Positions 44,995 to 53,362 of a DNA stretch of 64,000 nucleotides are shown here, piece after piece. A program made the position numbers and the translations under genes. The notes beneath the pieces were generated by a model. That model saw only the letters and a list, made by a program, of their open reading frames with translations. It searched no databases and had not been told where the DNA came from. This DNA comes from Acidobacteriaceae bacterium (GTDB lineage Bacteria > Acidobacteriota > Terriglobia > Terriglobales > Acidobacteriaceae): contig CAHJWL010000002.1 in the NCBI GenBank assembly GCA_903642235.1, positions 186,001 through 250,000 of the forward strand, given 5' to 3'. Within the stretch, counting starts at the first letter, position 1. Each line of letters opens with the position of its first letter.

Positions 44995-46896
44995 GTGCGA
45001 GTGTCCATCCGATTCAACCTACTCTCTGCCGCGTTGCTGGCCGGCAACGCCGTGCCCTTGCTAGCACAGGCTTCCATGCCCGGTGATCCGGCACAGGCTC
45101 CGGCATCCACGCTCGTCACCGCTACGTCTGTGCCCAGTATCCCGGTCGCGCCGCCACCAGACTCCCTTGCAGCCCCGGTACAGACTGCCTCGGTGCAGCC
45201 TCTGCCAGCTACGGCGACCCCGCGCAATCCGTTCGACGGCTACACCAAATACGGAACCCCGTTGGCCAAAGAGTTTGTCGACCGGTACGGTTCAACCTAC
45301 ATCCCGGTCGACAGCTGGATCTATCCGGCTATGCTGCGGCTGTACTCCATGGGCTACGCCGACTCCATGTTCGTCGGCATGCGCCCATGGACGCGGCGCG
45401 CTGTGCTGCACATGCTGCAGAAGTCCCAGGACGACATCCTGAATGGCGAGAACGCGGAGGCCCAGGAGATTCTGGCGGCGGTGCTCGACGAACTGCACGA
45501 CGAGCAGCCCACCAACCAGGAGCCCCGTGGCGCAGTCTTCGGCCTGTACTCCGGGTACACGCGTCTGATGGGAATCGCCGGAACGCCGCTTCGCGATAGC
45601 TTTCACATCGGGCAGACAGTGGTGAATGACTACGGCCGTCCCTACCAGGGAGGCTTTAACAACATCACGGGCTTCAACAGCGTCAATGAGTCGGGCCGGT
45701 TTTCACTGCATGTTCGCGGCGAATACCAGCACTCGCCGTCGGCGACGGGCTACTCCAATACCCTGGCTGCTGGTCTTTCCGGGCTGGACGGAATCGTGCC
45801 GTATGCGGGCTTCAATCGCCCGCAAGCCACGATTCCCGAAGGGCCACTTGCATCCGAAAACCCGTTCCGCCTGGTGGATGCGGCCATCTCCTACCACATT
45901 GCCGATCATGAGATCTCGCTGGGCAAAACAGACGCGTGGCTTGGGCCCAACGCCGGCGGAGCGATGGCGTGGAGCAACAACGCGGAGAGCATGTACGCCT
46001 TCCGCATCAACCGGGTCGAGCCGCTGTTTATCCCCTATGTGTCGCGCATTCTAGGTCCGCTCCGCTATGACTTCTTCTACGGCAGCTTAAAGGGACACAC
46101 GTTCCCGAACCATCCCTACGCGCATTCAGAGATGTTTTCACTGCGGCCCACGGAGAACTTCGAGTTCGGCTTTCAGCGGACGATTGTCTTTGGCGGCAAG
46201 GGGCACTCCCCTGTTACGCTGCACACCTTCTTCAAGGGTTTCTTCGACATTAACGACACAACGGCTGTGGAGAAGTATTCGCGCGACGATCCTGGTGCGC
46301 GCTTCAGCGACTTCACATTCTCCTACCGGCTGCCATTTGTTCGACGCTACGCAACGCTCACCCTGGACTCCATCACGCACGATGACGTGACTCCGATCAG
46401 CGCGCCGCGCCGGGCAGCTTTTCGTACCGGCCTCTACCTCTCGCAGATCCCTGGACTGCGGAAGTTGGATCTGCGAGCGGAGTCGACCATGGCGGACCAG
46501 TCCGTCCAGCGAAGTATCGCTGGAACCTTCAACTACTACGAGACCATTCAGCGGCAAGCCTACACCAACAAGGGCTTCATCTTGGGCGATTGGACCGGCC
46601 GCGAGGGCAAGAGCGGCCAGGCGTGGCTGACCTATCATCTGAGCGGAAACGAGTGGGTCCAGCTGGAGTATCTGCGGAAGAAAGACGCGAAGGACTTCAT
46701 CCTCTACGGGACTACCCAGAACCAGTTCAAGGCCGAGGTGGTCAAGCGGCTGCGGCCTGACATCGAGCTGGATGCATTGGTTCAGTACGAACGCTGGAAG
46801 GCACCGGTCTACAAAACCGGTCTGCAGACTGACACGACGGCAACCGTGCAGCTTACCTTCTATCCTCAGCTGCACCAGTTCACGGGCTCTCGATGA
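44995..46896 (+). CDS. Wzi-like capsule assembly family outer-membrane protein
   Basis: 633 residues. A signal peptide (about residues 1-25, AVPLLAQA) is followed by a low-complexity Pro/Ala/Val region, then FVDRYGSTYIPVDSWIYPAMLRLYSMGYADSMFVGMRPWTRRAVL. That block is the family's N-terminal lead-in seen in Wzi-like proteins. The remainder is beta-rich: LHVRGEYQHSPSA, EISLGKTDAWLGPNAGGAMAWSNNAE, GSLKGHTFPNHPY, LRPTENFEFGFQRTI, consistent with an 18-stranded barrel. Wzi anchors capsule at the cell surface. GTG start at 44995, with another GTG at 45001. It overlaps rimM by 4 bases. Confidence 0.8.
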   Translation: MRVSIRFNLLSAALLAGNAVPLLAQASMPGDPAQAPASTLVTATSVPSIPVAPPPDSLAAPVQTASVQPLPATATPRNPFDGYTKYGTPLAKEFVDRYGSTYIPVDSWIYPAMLRLYSMGYADSMFVGMRPWTRRAVLHMLQKSQDDILNGENAEAQEILAAVLDELHDEQPTNQEPRGAVFGLYSGYTRLMGIAGTPLRDSFHIGQTVVNDYGRPYQGGFNNITGFNSVNESGRFSLHVRGEYQHSPSATGYSNTLAAGLSGLDGIVPYAGFNRPQATIPEGPLASENPFRLVDAAISYHIADHEISLGKTDAWLGPNAGGAMAWSNNAESMYAFRINRVEPLFIPYVSRILGPLRYDFFYGSLKGHTFPNHPYAHSEMFSLRPTENFEFGFQRTIVFGGKGHSPVTLHTFFKGFFDINDTTAVEKYSRDDPGARFSDFTFSYRLPFVRRYATLTLDSITHDDVTPISAPRRAAFRTGLYLSQIPGLRKLDLRAESTMADQSVQRSIAGTFNYYETIQRQAYTNKGFILGDWTGREGKSGQAWLTYHLSGNEWVQLEYLRKKDAKDFILYGTTQNQFKAEVVKRLRPDIELDALVQYERWKAPVYKTGLQTDTTATVQLTFYPQLHQFTGSR

Positions 46897-47495
46897 CAGA
46901 ACGATGGATCGCGCTGGCTCACCTGCTACGGCCGCAGGGGCGCAAGGGGGAGGTACTCGCCGAGCTGCTGACCGACTTTCCGGAGAAGCTCGTCGGTCGA
47001 AGCCACCTTTATCTCGCACGAGAGGGCTTCGCCGGGGAGCCCGCTGCGGCGCGGGCATGCTCGATCTCTGCAAGCTGGATGCCCAAAGGACGCAACGAGG
47101 GTCGGATCGTGCTCGCGATTAGGGGCGTCGAGACCATTGAGGCGGCAGAAGCCGTATCCGGCTACGACCTCCTCGTCGAGGCCGCCCACCGTGAGGCCCT
47201 TGAGGAGGGCGCGGCCTACATCAGTGACCTGATCGGTTGCTCGGTCTTCGATGGGGATCAGCTGGTCGGCGTCGTTGAAGACGTGGAGTTCCCAACCTCA
47301 TCCGATGGCCGCAGGCGTCTCGAGGACGCCAGCCCTCTGCTGGTCGTCACCCTTGCGGGCGATCTCGGAGAGGCAATGCTTCCCTTCATCAAAGGTTTCC
47401 TGCGCACGATCGATCCCGTCGGCAAGACGATTCACATGGACCTCCCGCCGGGGCTGCTCGACCTGAGCACAGCGACCTCCGGTGAGGAATCGTAA
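46893..47495 (+). CDS. rimM: 16S rRNA processing/maturation factor RimM
   Basis: 200 residues. Ribosome assembly factor that binds S19 and helps mature the 30S head. The N-terminal RimM domain (about 1-85) starts ALAHLLRPQGRKGEVLAELLTDFPE. The C-terminal PRC-barrel domain (about 105-185) has YISDLIGCSVFDGDQLVGVVEDVEF and a MLPFIKGFLRTIDPVGKTI ending. Its ATG overlaps the Wzi stop as ATGA, so translation is coupled to a surface-polysaccharide gene, which is odd. The usual trmD and rplS follow only after a gene on the opposite strand. Confidence 0.92.
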   Translation: MTERWIALAHLLRPQGRKGEVLAELLTDFPEKLVGRSHLYLAREGFAGEPAAARACSISASWMPKGRNEGRIVLAIRGVETIEAAEAVSGYDLLVEAAHREALEEGAAYISDLIGCSVFDGDQLVGVVEDVEFPTSSDGRRRLEDASPLLVVTLAGDLGEAMLPFIKGFLRTIDPVGKTIHMDLPPGLLDLSTATSGEES

Positions 47496-47506
47496 ATCGG
47501 CTCTGC

Positions 47507-48712
47507 TCAGAAGCGGCAGGCAAGACCGAGCGAGACAATGGGATACACCTGCAGAAAGCGCATATCGCTCTGCAGCGTATTGACCTCCTTTGTCAGATTG
47601 CTCTGAACCTGCGGGTCGGTTGCAGCGTTGAAGCAGCCCTGCATGGTGCAGGCAGTCCCGCTCAGCTTCAGATTCAACGTAGGCGCCCGCATGTAAGCGC
47701 CGCCAAACTCGAACGGCATGGAGACATGGCGGCCGCTCCGCGGAAGAATATTGCCAAAGCCCAGCAGCACCATCGGCGCGATCTGCTTGCCATACGCGAT
47801 ACTGGCCGCACCGTGGATCGGATCGTCGACACTGTTGATGTAGTTTGTGCCGCCGAGAGAGAAGGTCTGCGCTTCGACCACGTCAGCTGTTCCGCTGATG
47901 CTGTTGCGAAAGTAGAGCGCACCCGCGCTGACATGGAAGGCCCCACGATGCGGAAACCAGTCGACCGTGGCCCGGCCTGAGGTGAATTTTAGACCGGGGC
48001 TGTAGTCGATTCCGTCAATATTGAATGGGTAATGCAGCAGGACATAGTTCCCGCCCGCCCGCACATTCAGGGTGCGGGCCACCGGAATCGCAAGCTCCGC
48101 CCCCGCTCCAAGGCTGCTGGCCGTGAGCCCGAAGGCCACCGCCCGGAACGGCCGGACACGCGGCTGATCTCCGCGAAGCGGAGACGGCAGATCGCGCACC
48201 TTCGCCGGCTTTGGCGTCAGAATGACAGGGGCCGCCAGCGCCGCAACAGACGCGCCGGGGGACGTGCCCGCAGGCGTAGCCGGCATGGAGGCAGGCGCAG
48301 CCGGAGCGAAAGCGGGTGCAGCTGGAACGGAGGCAGGCGCAGGGAGCACTGGCTCCCCGTAACTTGAAGAGGCTGCCGGGCTCTCTCCGGTCGGCTCCGG
48401 CTCTGTTGCTACCGAAGTGGAGCTGCTCGCCGTCACCATGACGTCGAGCGCTGGTGCGTCCGCTGTGCTGCTGGTGCTGTAAAGATGCGACGAGCTCTCC
48501 GGAAGACTGATGGGCAGCGGCTCCGCGCCGGACACCGGAACCATCTGCGCGCCGGCCTGCAACGACGCAAGCGACAGCGGCATAATGAGAACGGCGGCAA
48601 AGGTGAGCTGCGACACGGGACTGGCCTTTTCGATTCCAAGCTGCGGACCTGCCGGCCGTGCAGGACCGAGATCCATCACGGCTGGTCTGGACAAACCGAC
48701 GGTAGCAGCCAT
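47507..48712 (-). CDS. Outer-membrane beta-barrel protein, hypothetical
   Basis: About 401 residues from the ATG at 48712; the longer open frame runs into divergent trmD. A second candidate start is ATG 48676. A hydrophobic signal-like stretch (LTFAAVLIMPLSLASLQAGAQ) lies unusually far in, at about residues 33-53. Residues 60-145 are low-complexity Ala/Pro/Ser. The C-terminal 230 residues are beta-rich, with FGLTASSLGAGAELAIPVARTLNVRAGGNYVLLHYPF and a last strand IVSLGLACRF ending in phenylalanine, the signature of Omp85-inserted barrels. It lies opposite and between rimM and trmD. Role unknown. Confidence 0.6.
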   Translation of the reverse strand: MAATVGLSRPAVMDLGPARPAGPQLGIEKASPVSQLTFAAVLIMPLSLASLQAGAQMVPVSGAEPLPISLPESSSHLYSTSSTADAPALDVMVTASSSTSVATEPEPTGESPAASSSYGEPVLPAPASVPAAPAFAPAAPASMPATPAGTSPGASVAALAAPVILTPKPAKVRDLPSPLRGDQPRVRPFRAVAFGLTASSLGAGAELAIPVARTLNVRAGGNYVLLHYPFNIDGIDYSPGLKFTSGRATVDWFPHRGAFHVSAGALYFRNSISGTADVVEAQTFSLGGTNYINSVDDPIHGAASIAYGKQIAPMVLLGFGNILPRSGRHVSMPFEFGGAYMRAPTLNLKLSGTACTMQGCFNAATDPQVQSNLTKEVNTLQSDMRFLQVYPIVSLGLACRF

Positions 48713-48796
48713 ACCCGCGCTCGCCGATGCCTCTTCGGTTGTAGGTCGCGGTCCAGCATCATCGGCTGACCACAAGAATCGGAGGGGGGAGACTGC

Positions 48797-49615
48797 ATGC
48801 GCTTTGATCTGGTGACGATCTTTCCGGAGTTCTTCACAGGACCATTGGACTTTGGTGTTCTGCGCCGGGCGCGGGAGCGCGGGCTGGTGGAGGTACAAAC
48901 GATGGACCTGCGCAGCTTCACCTACGATCGGCACCGCACAGTCGATGACCGGCCCTACGGCGGCGGAGAAGGCATGGTGCTGAAAGCTGAGCCGATCTTC
49001 GCAGCCGTGGAGTCGCTTGCGCTCCCGGCAAAAGGAGAGCGCACGGGCGACCGGGTGCTGCTGCTCTCGGCGCAGGGCCGGCCATTCACGCAGGCCGTCG
49101 CCCAGGAGCTGGCCGCGCTCGACCGCGTCGTGCTGCTCTGCGGCCGCTATGAAGGTGTGGATGAGCGGGTCAGCGAGCTGCTCTGTGATGGCGAGATATC
49201 GATCGGCGACTACGTGCTTTCAGGTGGAGAGATCGGCGCCGCGGTGATAGTGGATGCGGTGGTGCGTCTGCTCCCGGGTGTTCTCGGAAACCCGGACTCC
49301 GCGCGGTATGAGAGCTTTGGCGCGGCAGAGCGGCACGACGGAGCCAAAGTGGATGGCGTTCCGCGCTCAACCTACGGCAGCGGCGGTCTGCTTGACTATC
49401 CGCACTACACGCGTCCGGAAAGCTTTCGCGGCGTCTCCGTCCCGGAGCTTCTCAGCGGGGGCGATCACGATGCCATCCGGCGCTGGCGTCGGCGAAAGAG
49501 CCTCGAAAAGACACTGCGGAACCGGCCGGAGCTGCTGGCCGTAGCCGATCTCAGCCCGGAGGACCAAAGTGTCCTGGCGGAGCTGCGGCGCGCTGCCGAA
49601 CCAGTTCCCGAATGA
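48797..49615 (+). CDS. trmD: tRNA (guanine37-N1)-methyltransferase TrmD
   Basis: 272 residues. Methylates G37 of tRNAs to prevent frameshifting. The SPOUT knot region has VLLCGRYEGVDERV and SIGDYVLSGGEIGAAV, and the start MRFDLVTIFPEFF with RPYGGGEGMVLK is diagnostic. It is somewhat longer at the C-terminus than E. coli TrmD (255). GGAGGGGGGAG precedes the ATG. It is followed 58 bases later by rplS; the ancestral rpsP-rimM-trmD-rplS order is broken by the barrel gene. Confidence 0.95.
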   Translation: MRFDLVTIFPEFFTGPLDFGVLRRARERGLVEVQTMDLRSFTYDRHRTVDDRPYGGGEGMVLKAEPIFAAVESLALPAKGERTGDRVLLLSAQGRPFTQAVAQELAALDRVVLLCGRYEGVDERVSELLCDGEISIGDYVLSGGEIGAAVIVDAVVRLLPGVLGNPDSARYESFGAAERHDGAKVDGVPRSTYGSGGLLDYPHYTRPESFRGVSVPELLSGGDHDAIRRWRRRKSLEKTLRNRPELLAVADLSPEDQSVLAELRRAAEPVPE

Positions 49616-49673
49616 ACGGAGAGCCAAATACGTGTACACTTTGGAATTGAGTCCAACCTAGGAAAGTTGTGTC

Positions 49674-50030
49674 ATGTCAATCAATCCAATCATGCAGAAG
49701 CTGGCCGCGAAACTTGAGCGGACCGACCTCCCCGCGTTCGCTCCGGGCGATACCATTCGTGTTCAGGTAAAGATCAAGGAAGGCGAAAAAGAGCGGCTGC
49801 AGGCCTTTGAAGGTCTGGTCATCTCCTCGCGCAAGGGCCCGCAAGGTACCTTTACTGTCCGCAAGATGAGCTTTGGCCAGGGCGTTGAGCGCATCTTTCC
49901 GTACAACTCCAAGGTCGTCGACAAGGTCGAAAAGATCCGTTCCTTCCAGGTTCGCCGCGCCAAGCTGTTCTATCTCCGCGGTCTGCGCGGCAAGGCGGCT
50001 CGTCTGCGTGAAGTAGCCCGCGCAGTCTAA
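49674..50030 (+). CDS. rplS: 50S ribosomal protein L19
   Basis: 118 residues; complete. [46 protein letters not shown] and [18 protein letters not shown] are the family signatures. AGGAAAG lies ahead of the ATG at 49674. L19 sits at the 30S-50S interface. A terminator with a UUCG tetraloop follows. Confidence 0.97.
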   Translation: MSINPIMQKLAAKLERTDLPAFAPGDTIRVQVKIKEGEKERLQAFEGLVISSRKGPQGTFTVRKMSFGQGVERIFPYNSKVVDKVEKIRSFQVRRAKLFYLRGLRGKAARLREVARAV

Positions 50031-50052
50031 CTGCGTCTCCGTTCGGCGGTAG

Positions 50053-50084
50053 GACCCTGGCTTCGGCTGGGGTCTCTGTCTTTT
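50053..50084 (+). terminator. Terminator after rplS
   Basis: GACCCTGGC (50053-50061) pairs with GCTGGGGTC (50066-50074), two G-U, around a TTCG tetraloop, followed by TCTGTCTTTT. Confidence 0.85.
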
Positions 50085-50158
50085 GCGGTGCGTCCTCGTT
50101 CGCCTCTGTTTGCGCCGACTTTCAGTCGTCCGCTCGCCACGATAGACTTGAGACTCCA

Positions 50159-51037
50159 GTGGCTGAAAAGTTGTCAAAAGCCGGTGCAACCTCCCGCAAG
50201 CGCCTGACTCCGCATGCGGCAGCGGTACAGGCCGTCACGCGGGCCACTGCAAAGCAGCGCATGCTCAAGCAGCTGATCTGCTCGGACGCGGCCGAGCAGG
50301 CGCTCCGCTATCGCGGCTACGCGCAGATTGCAGGAGTCGATGAGGTTGGCCGTGGAGCTCTTTTCGGTCCAGTGGTGGCAGCAGCCGTCATTCTGCCCAG
50401 GCGCATGGCGCACCTTGCACAGGCGGGTCTGAAAGACTCCAAGCAGATGACGCGAGAGGATCGCGAACGGCTGGATAAACGCATCCGCAGGACAGCCGTG
50501 GCGGTGAGCGTGGCCGAGGTGGACGCGGGCACGATCGACCTGATCAACATCTATCAGGCGACCCGCCAGGCCATGCTGCTTGCCGTTACCTCGCTCGCGG
50601 TTGAACCGGATCATCTGCTCATCGATGCCATGCGGGTCGATCACAGCTGCGCGCAGACGAAGCTCTTCTACGGCGACGCGATCAGCCTCTCGATCGCCGC
50701 CGCATCCGTTGTGGCCAAGGTTCATCGCGACCAGCGCATGCGAGAGCTGGACCTCGTCCACCCGCAGTACGGACTTGCCTCTCACAAAGGCTATGCGACG
50801 CCGGAGCATCGCCGCGCGCTCAAGCTGCATGGGCCGTGTGCGCTCCATCGCAGGAGCTTCGCGCCCGTCGCGGCCGCAGGCCCGGAGTCGGTTGAGCTCG
50901 AGCCGGCAGAGAGTACGCTCGCGGCGTCGGAGCTTCTTGAGGAGGATCTCTCTCCACTGGAGATCCTGTTTGAAGAGGCGGATCTTGAGATCGATCCCGA
51001 TGAAGAGCGCTTTACGGAGGCACGCACATGGGCTTGA
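50159..51037 (+). CDS. rnhB: Ribonuclease HII with N- and C-terminal extensions
   Basis: 292 residues against about 200 usual. Removes RNA from RNA-DNA hybrids and single ribonucleotides. The core spans about 55-235, with IAGVDEVGRGALFGPVVAAAVIL (the DE-x-GRG active site) and LIDAMRVD then ISLSIAAASVVAKVHRD. An approximately 50-residue basic N-terminus and a 55-residue acidic C-tail (many Glu and Asp) are extra. GTG start at 50159. It overlaps the PIG-L gene by 10 bases. Confidence 0.94.
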   Translation: MAEKLSKAGATSRKRLTPHAAAVQAVTRATAKQRMLKQLICSDAAEQALRYRGYAQIAGVDEVGRGALFGPVVAAAVILPRRMAHLAQAGLKDSKQMTREDRERLDKRIRRTAVAVSVAEVDAGTIDLINIYQATRQAMLLAVTSLAVEPDHLLIDAMRVDHSCAQTKLFYGDAISLSIAAASVVAKVHRDQRMRELDLVHPQYGLASHKGYATPEHRRALKLHGPCALHRRSFAPVAAAGPESVELEPAESTLAASELLEEDLSPLEILFEEADLEIDPDEERFTEARTWA

Positions 51038-51759
51038 AGTTGATGTGCGTCGTCGCGCATCCGGACGATGAGTGCTTCGCCTTTGGCGGGGCGCTGGCTC
51101 TGGCCGCAGACCGCGGCATCGAATCCTACGTCCTCTGTCTTACAGATGGCCAGGCGGCGACGGCACGCGGAACAGCCGAGAACGGTGAAGAGCTTGGGCG
51201 GATGCGCCGCGCCGAGTTTGCCGCGTCCTGCGCGGTCCTCGGCGTCCGGCATCACGAGCTGCTCGACTATCAGGACGGCCGTCTGGAGTTTGAGGACTTC
51301 TCCCGGGTGGCCGGACGCATCGTGGAGCGCATACGGCGCTTTCAGCCGCATCTGCTCCTCACCTTCGGTGCGGATGGTGCGCTGAATACTCATGCCGATC
51401 ACATGATGGTCTCGGCCCTTGCAACTGCGGCCTTTCACTGGAGCGGGCGGGAGCGGCGCTATCCCGAGCTCGCCAGACCCTTTCAACCGCAGCGGCTGTA
51501 TACCTTGACGACAAACGTCTTTCTTCCGGACCGTCAACCTCCACTTCCCTCGCCCTGGAGTGTGCAGCTGGACGTCTCGGCTGTGCGGACGCGCAAGATG
51601 GACGCATTCCGGGCGCATGTGTCGCAGGCCCCGCTGATGGAGCGCACCGAGGAATTCTTTCGCGAACACGGCCAGTACGAGTTCTATAGCCTGGCTGCCG
51701 CAGCAAAGCCGCAAAGCGTCGCTTCCACAGACGATCTGTTCGCCGGTGTTGCCGACTGA
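51028..51759 (+). CDS. PIG-L/LmbE-family deacetylase (BshB-like)
   Basis: 243 residues. Zinc-dependent de-N-acetylase family. VVAHPDDECFAFGG (residues 9-20) carries the AHPDDE metal motif and HADHMM near 120 the second histidine motif. LLDYQDGRLEFE and the C-terminal SAVRTRKMDAFRAHVSQ are also family features. With a bacilliredoxin gene at the left end of the window, a role in bacillithiol synthesis (BshB, removing acetate from GlcNAc-malate) is attractive but unproven; mycothiol-type or antibiotic LmbE functions are alternatives. Translation is coupled to rnhB by the overlap. Confidence 0.88.
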   Translation: MGLKLMCVVAHPDDECFAFGGALALAADRGIESYVLCLTDGQAATARGTAENGEELGRMRRAEFAASCAVLGVRHHELLDYQDGRLEFEDFSRVAGRIVERIRRFQPHLLLTFGADGALNTHADHMMVSALATAAFHWSGRERRYPELARPFQPQRLYTLTTNVFLPDRQPPLPSPWSVQLDVSAVRTRKMDAFRAHVSQAPLMERTEEFFREHGQYEFYSLAAAAKPQSVASTDDLFAGVAD

Positions 51760-51866
51760 TTACACGCGGCGAAGCGGTGTTGGTCTGACCGTAAGGACGC
51801 GATACGAAGTGCATGGGGTCGTGAGCAGCCGGTCCCCCTCAGCCCGGGAACGTCTATCCTCCCAGT

Positions 51867-52460
51867 ATGGACGAGCAAGAGTTCACTTCCGCCGACCCGT
51901 TTACGCTCTTTCAGGAGTGGATGAAGGAGGCGGAAGCAAGCGAACCGAACGACCCCAATGCCGTCGCGCTGGCAACTGCCGGCAAGGACGGCATGCCGAG
52001 CGTCCGTATGGTCCTCTTGAAGGGTACGTCTGCGAGTGGCTTCAGCTTCTTTACCAACGACGGAAGCGAGAAGGGGCTGCAGCTGTCAGCAAATCCTCAG
52101 GCCGCGATGTGCTTTCACTGGAAGAGTCTCAGGCGGCAGGTTCGCCTCGAAGGAACGATCAAGGATATGCCAGGCGAGGACGTGGACACGTACTTCCATA
52201 GCCGCTCGCGCCGAAGCCAGCTTGGCGCCGCCGTCTCAGCCCAGAGCCGGCCGCTCGAGAGCCGGGAGCTACTTGAAGCCCAGGTACGCGCCTTTGATGA
52301 GAAGCATCCGGGTGAGGTGCCGCGGCCAGAGTACTGGCGGGGATACTTCCTGTATCCGCTCCGTATGGAGTTCTGGAAAGACGGCCCGGATCGCCTGCAC
52401 GATCGTTTTCTCTTCTCCCGCAAAGACCAGGGCTGGAGTGTTCAGCGCCTGTATCCCTAG
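51867..52460 (+). CDS. pdxH: Pyridoxamine 5'-phosphate oxidase
   Basis: 197 residues. FMN enzyme that makes pyridoxal phosphate from PNP or PMP. ATAGKDGMPSVRMVLLKG, SGFSFFTNDGSEKGLQL and CFHWKSLRRQVRLEG are the FMN-binding signatures; the C-terminus FWKDGPDRLHDRFLF with RLYP is the PdxH-specific end. Normal length. The ATG follows CCTCCCAGT with no clear ribosome binding site. PLP serves the threonine-synthase-like enzyme elsewhere in the window, among many others. Confidence 0.94.
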   Translation: MDEQEFTSADPFTLFQEWMKEAEASEPNDPNAVALATAGKDGMPSVRMVLLKGTSASGFSFFTNDGSEKGLQLSANPQAAMCFHWKSLRRQVRLEGTIKDMPGEDVDTYFHSRSRRSQLGAAVSAQSRPLESRELLEAQVRAFDEKHPGEVPRPEYWRGYFLYPLRMEFWKDGPDRLHDRFLFSRKDQGWSVQRLYP

Positions 52461-52645
52461 CTGGCCGCGCACAGCAGGGGATGACGAAGTATTAACCCTG
52501 GTGATCTGCCCAGGCGTTACCAGAGAGTGATTGAGTTCGCGACTTGCCGTGTCTAAGATGGTGCACCTGCTGCATCCTAGATCAGCAAGAAGCCGGTGCT
52601 CGAGCTTGAGTTCTGGTACTCCCCGCAGTTACCCAAGGAGAAAGT
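52461..52645 (+). promoter_or_regulatory. 185-bp leader ahead of the sortase-substrate gene
   Basis: No gene is seen. It should contain the promoter of the substrate-sortase operon. AAGGAGA sits 6 bases ahead of the ATG at 52646, giving a strong ribosome binding site. I looked for cyclic-di-GMP and other riboswitch cores and found none. Confidence 0.35.
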
Positions 52646-53359
52646 ATGCGCGTTGTACCGATCATTCCTTTGTTTCTTGCCCTGTCCCTTCCCCTTCCTG
52701 TTCTGGCAGCGGGGTCGGAGCAGCCGTCGGCAAAGTTCACAGTCTCACAGCAGACGCTCGTCCCGGGCATGACGCTTCAGCCCGGCTCGTACTCGATCAA
52801 GGTACTGGACCATCTGCAGGACCGCTACATCGTCCGGATCGATGCGGCAAGCGGTAGTCAGCATTCCACTTTCATCAGTGTGCAGGACCCGAAGGTAAAG
52901 AGCGCTGGAAAGACCGGAGCGGTCGCCTGGACCGCAGGTCCGGACGGCGCCTCTGCCCTGCGCGGCTTCACCTTTGGCAGCAGCACACCGGCGCTCGAGT
53001 TCGTCTATCCCAAATCTGATGCTGTTGCCCTGGCAAAACTCAACGACAGCAAAGTACCCGCGATCGATCCTGCGTCAGAGGGCCGGCCCGCTGAGGTCAG
53101 CGGTCTTACAAAAGAAGATATGGAGATTGTGACGCTCTGGCTGCTGTCTTCCTCGACAGTAGGACCTGCGGATGCGGCGCCATCCATCAAGGCGGAGAAG
53201 ATGCAGCAGGTGGCCAGCAACAAGCCGCCAAAGCCGGTCATTGATCGGCTGCCGCACACAGCCAGTGCTCTTCCGGCAACCCTGCTGGCGGGACTCATCG
53301 CAGCGACCGGTGCATCCTTGCTGCGGCGCCGGCGTCTCGCGGACCGGTCCGCCTCCTAG
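52646..53359 (+). CDS. Exported protein with C-terminal LPHTA sortase-sorting signal
   Basis: 237 residues. The signal peptide (1-22) ends PVLAAG. The mature part has a beta-rich domain (about 30-125) and a helical stretch. The end is a textbook sorting signal: LPHTA at 202-206 (bases 53249-53263), a hydrophobic helix of about 18 residues, then RRRRLADR. LPxTA is the motif class of class D sortases. The sortase gene starts 3 bases after its stop, so the pair is an operon. A strong ribosome binding site is present. The first domain resembles small acidobacterial exported proteins, but no function is known. Confidence 0.75.
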   Translation: MRVVPIIPLFLALSLPLPVLAAGSEQPSAKFTVSQQTLVPGMTLQPGSYSIKVLDHLQDRYIVRIDAASGSQHSTFISVQDPKVKSAGKTGAVAWTAGPDGASALRGFTFGSSTPALEFVYPKSDAVALAKLNDSKVPAIDPASEGRPAEVSGLTKEDMEIVTLWLLSSSTVGPADAAPSIKAEKMQQVASNKPPKPVIDRLPHTASALPATLLAGLIAATGASLLRRRRLADRSAS

Positions 53360-53362
53360 GCG

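Noticed and set aside
52461-52645. Possible cyclic-di-GMP riboswitch ahead of the sortase substrate
   Set aside because: A GCACAG run is present, but the second conserved half and pairing are missing.
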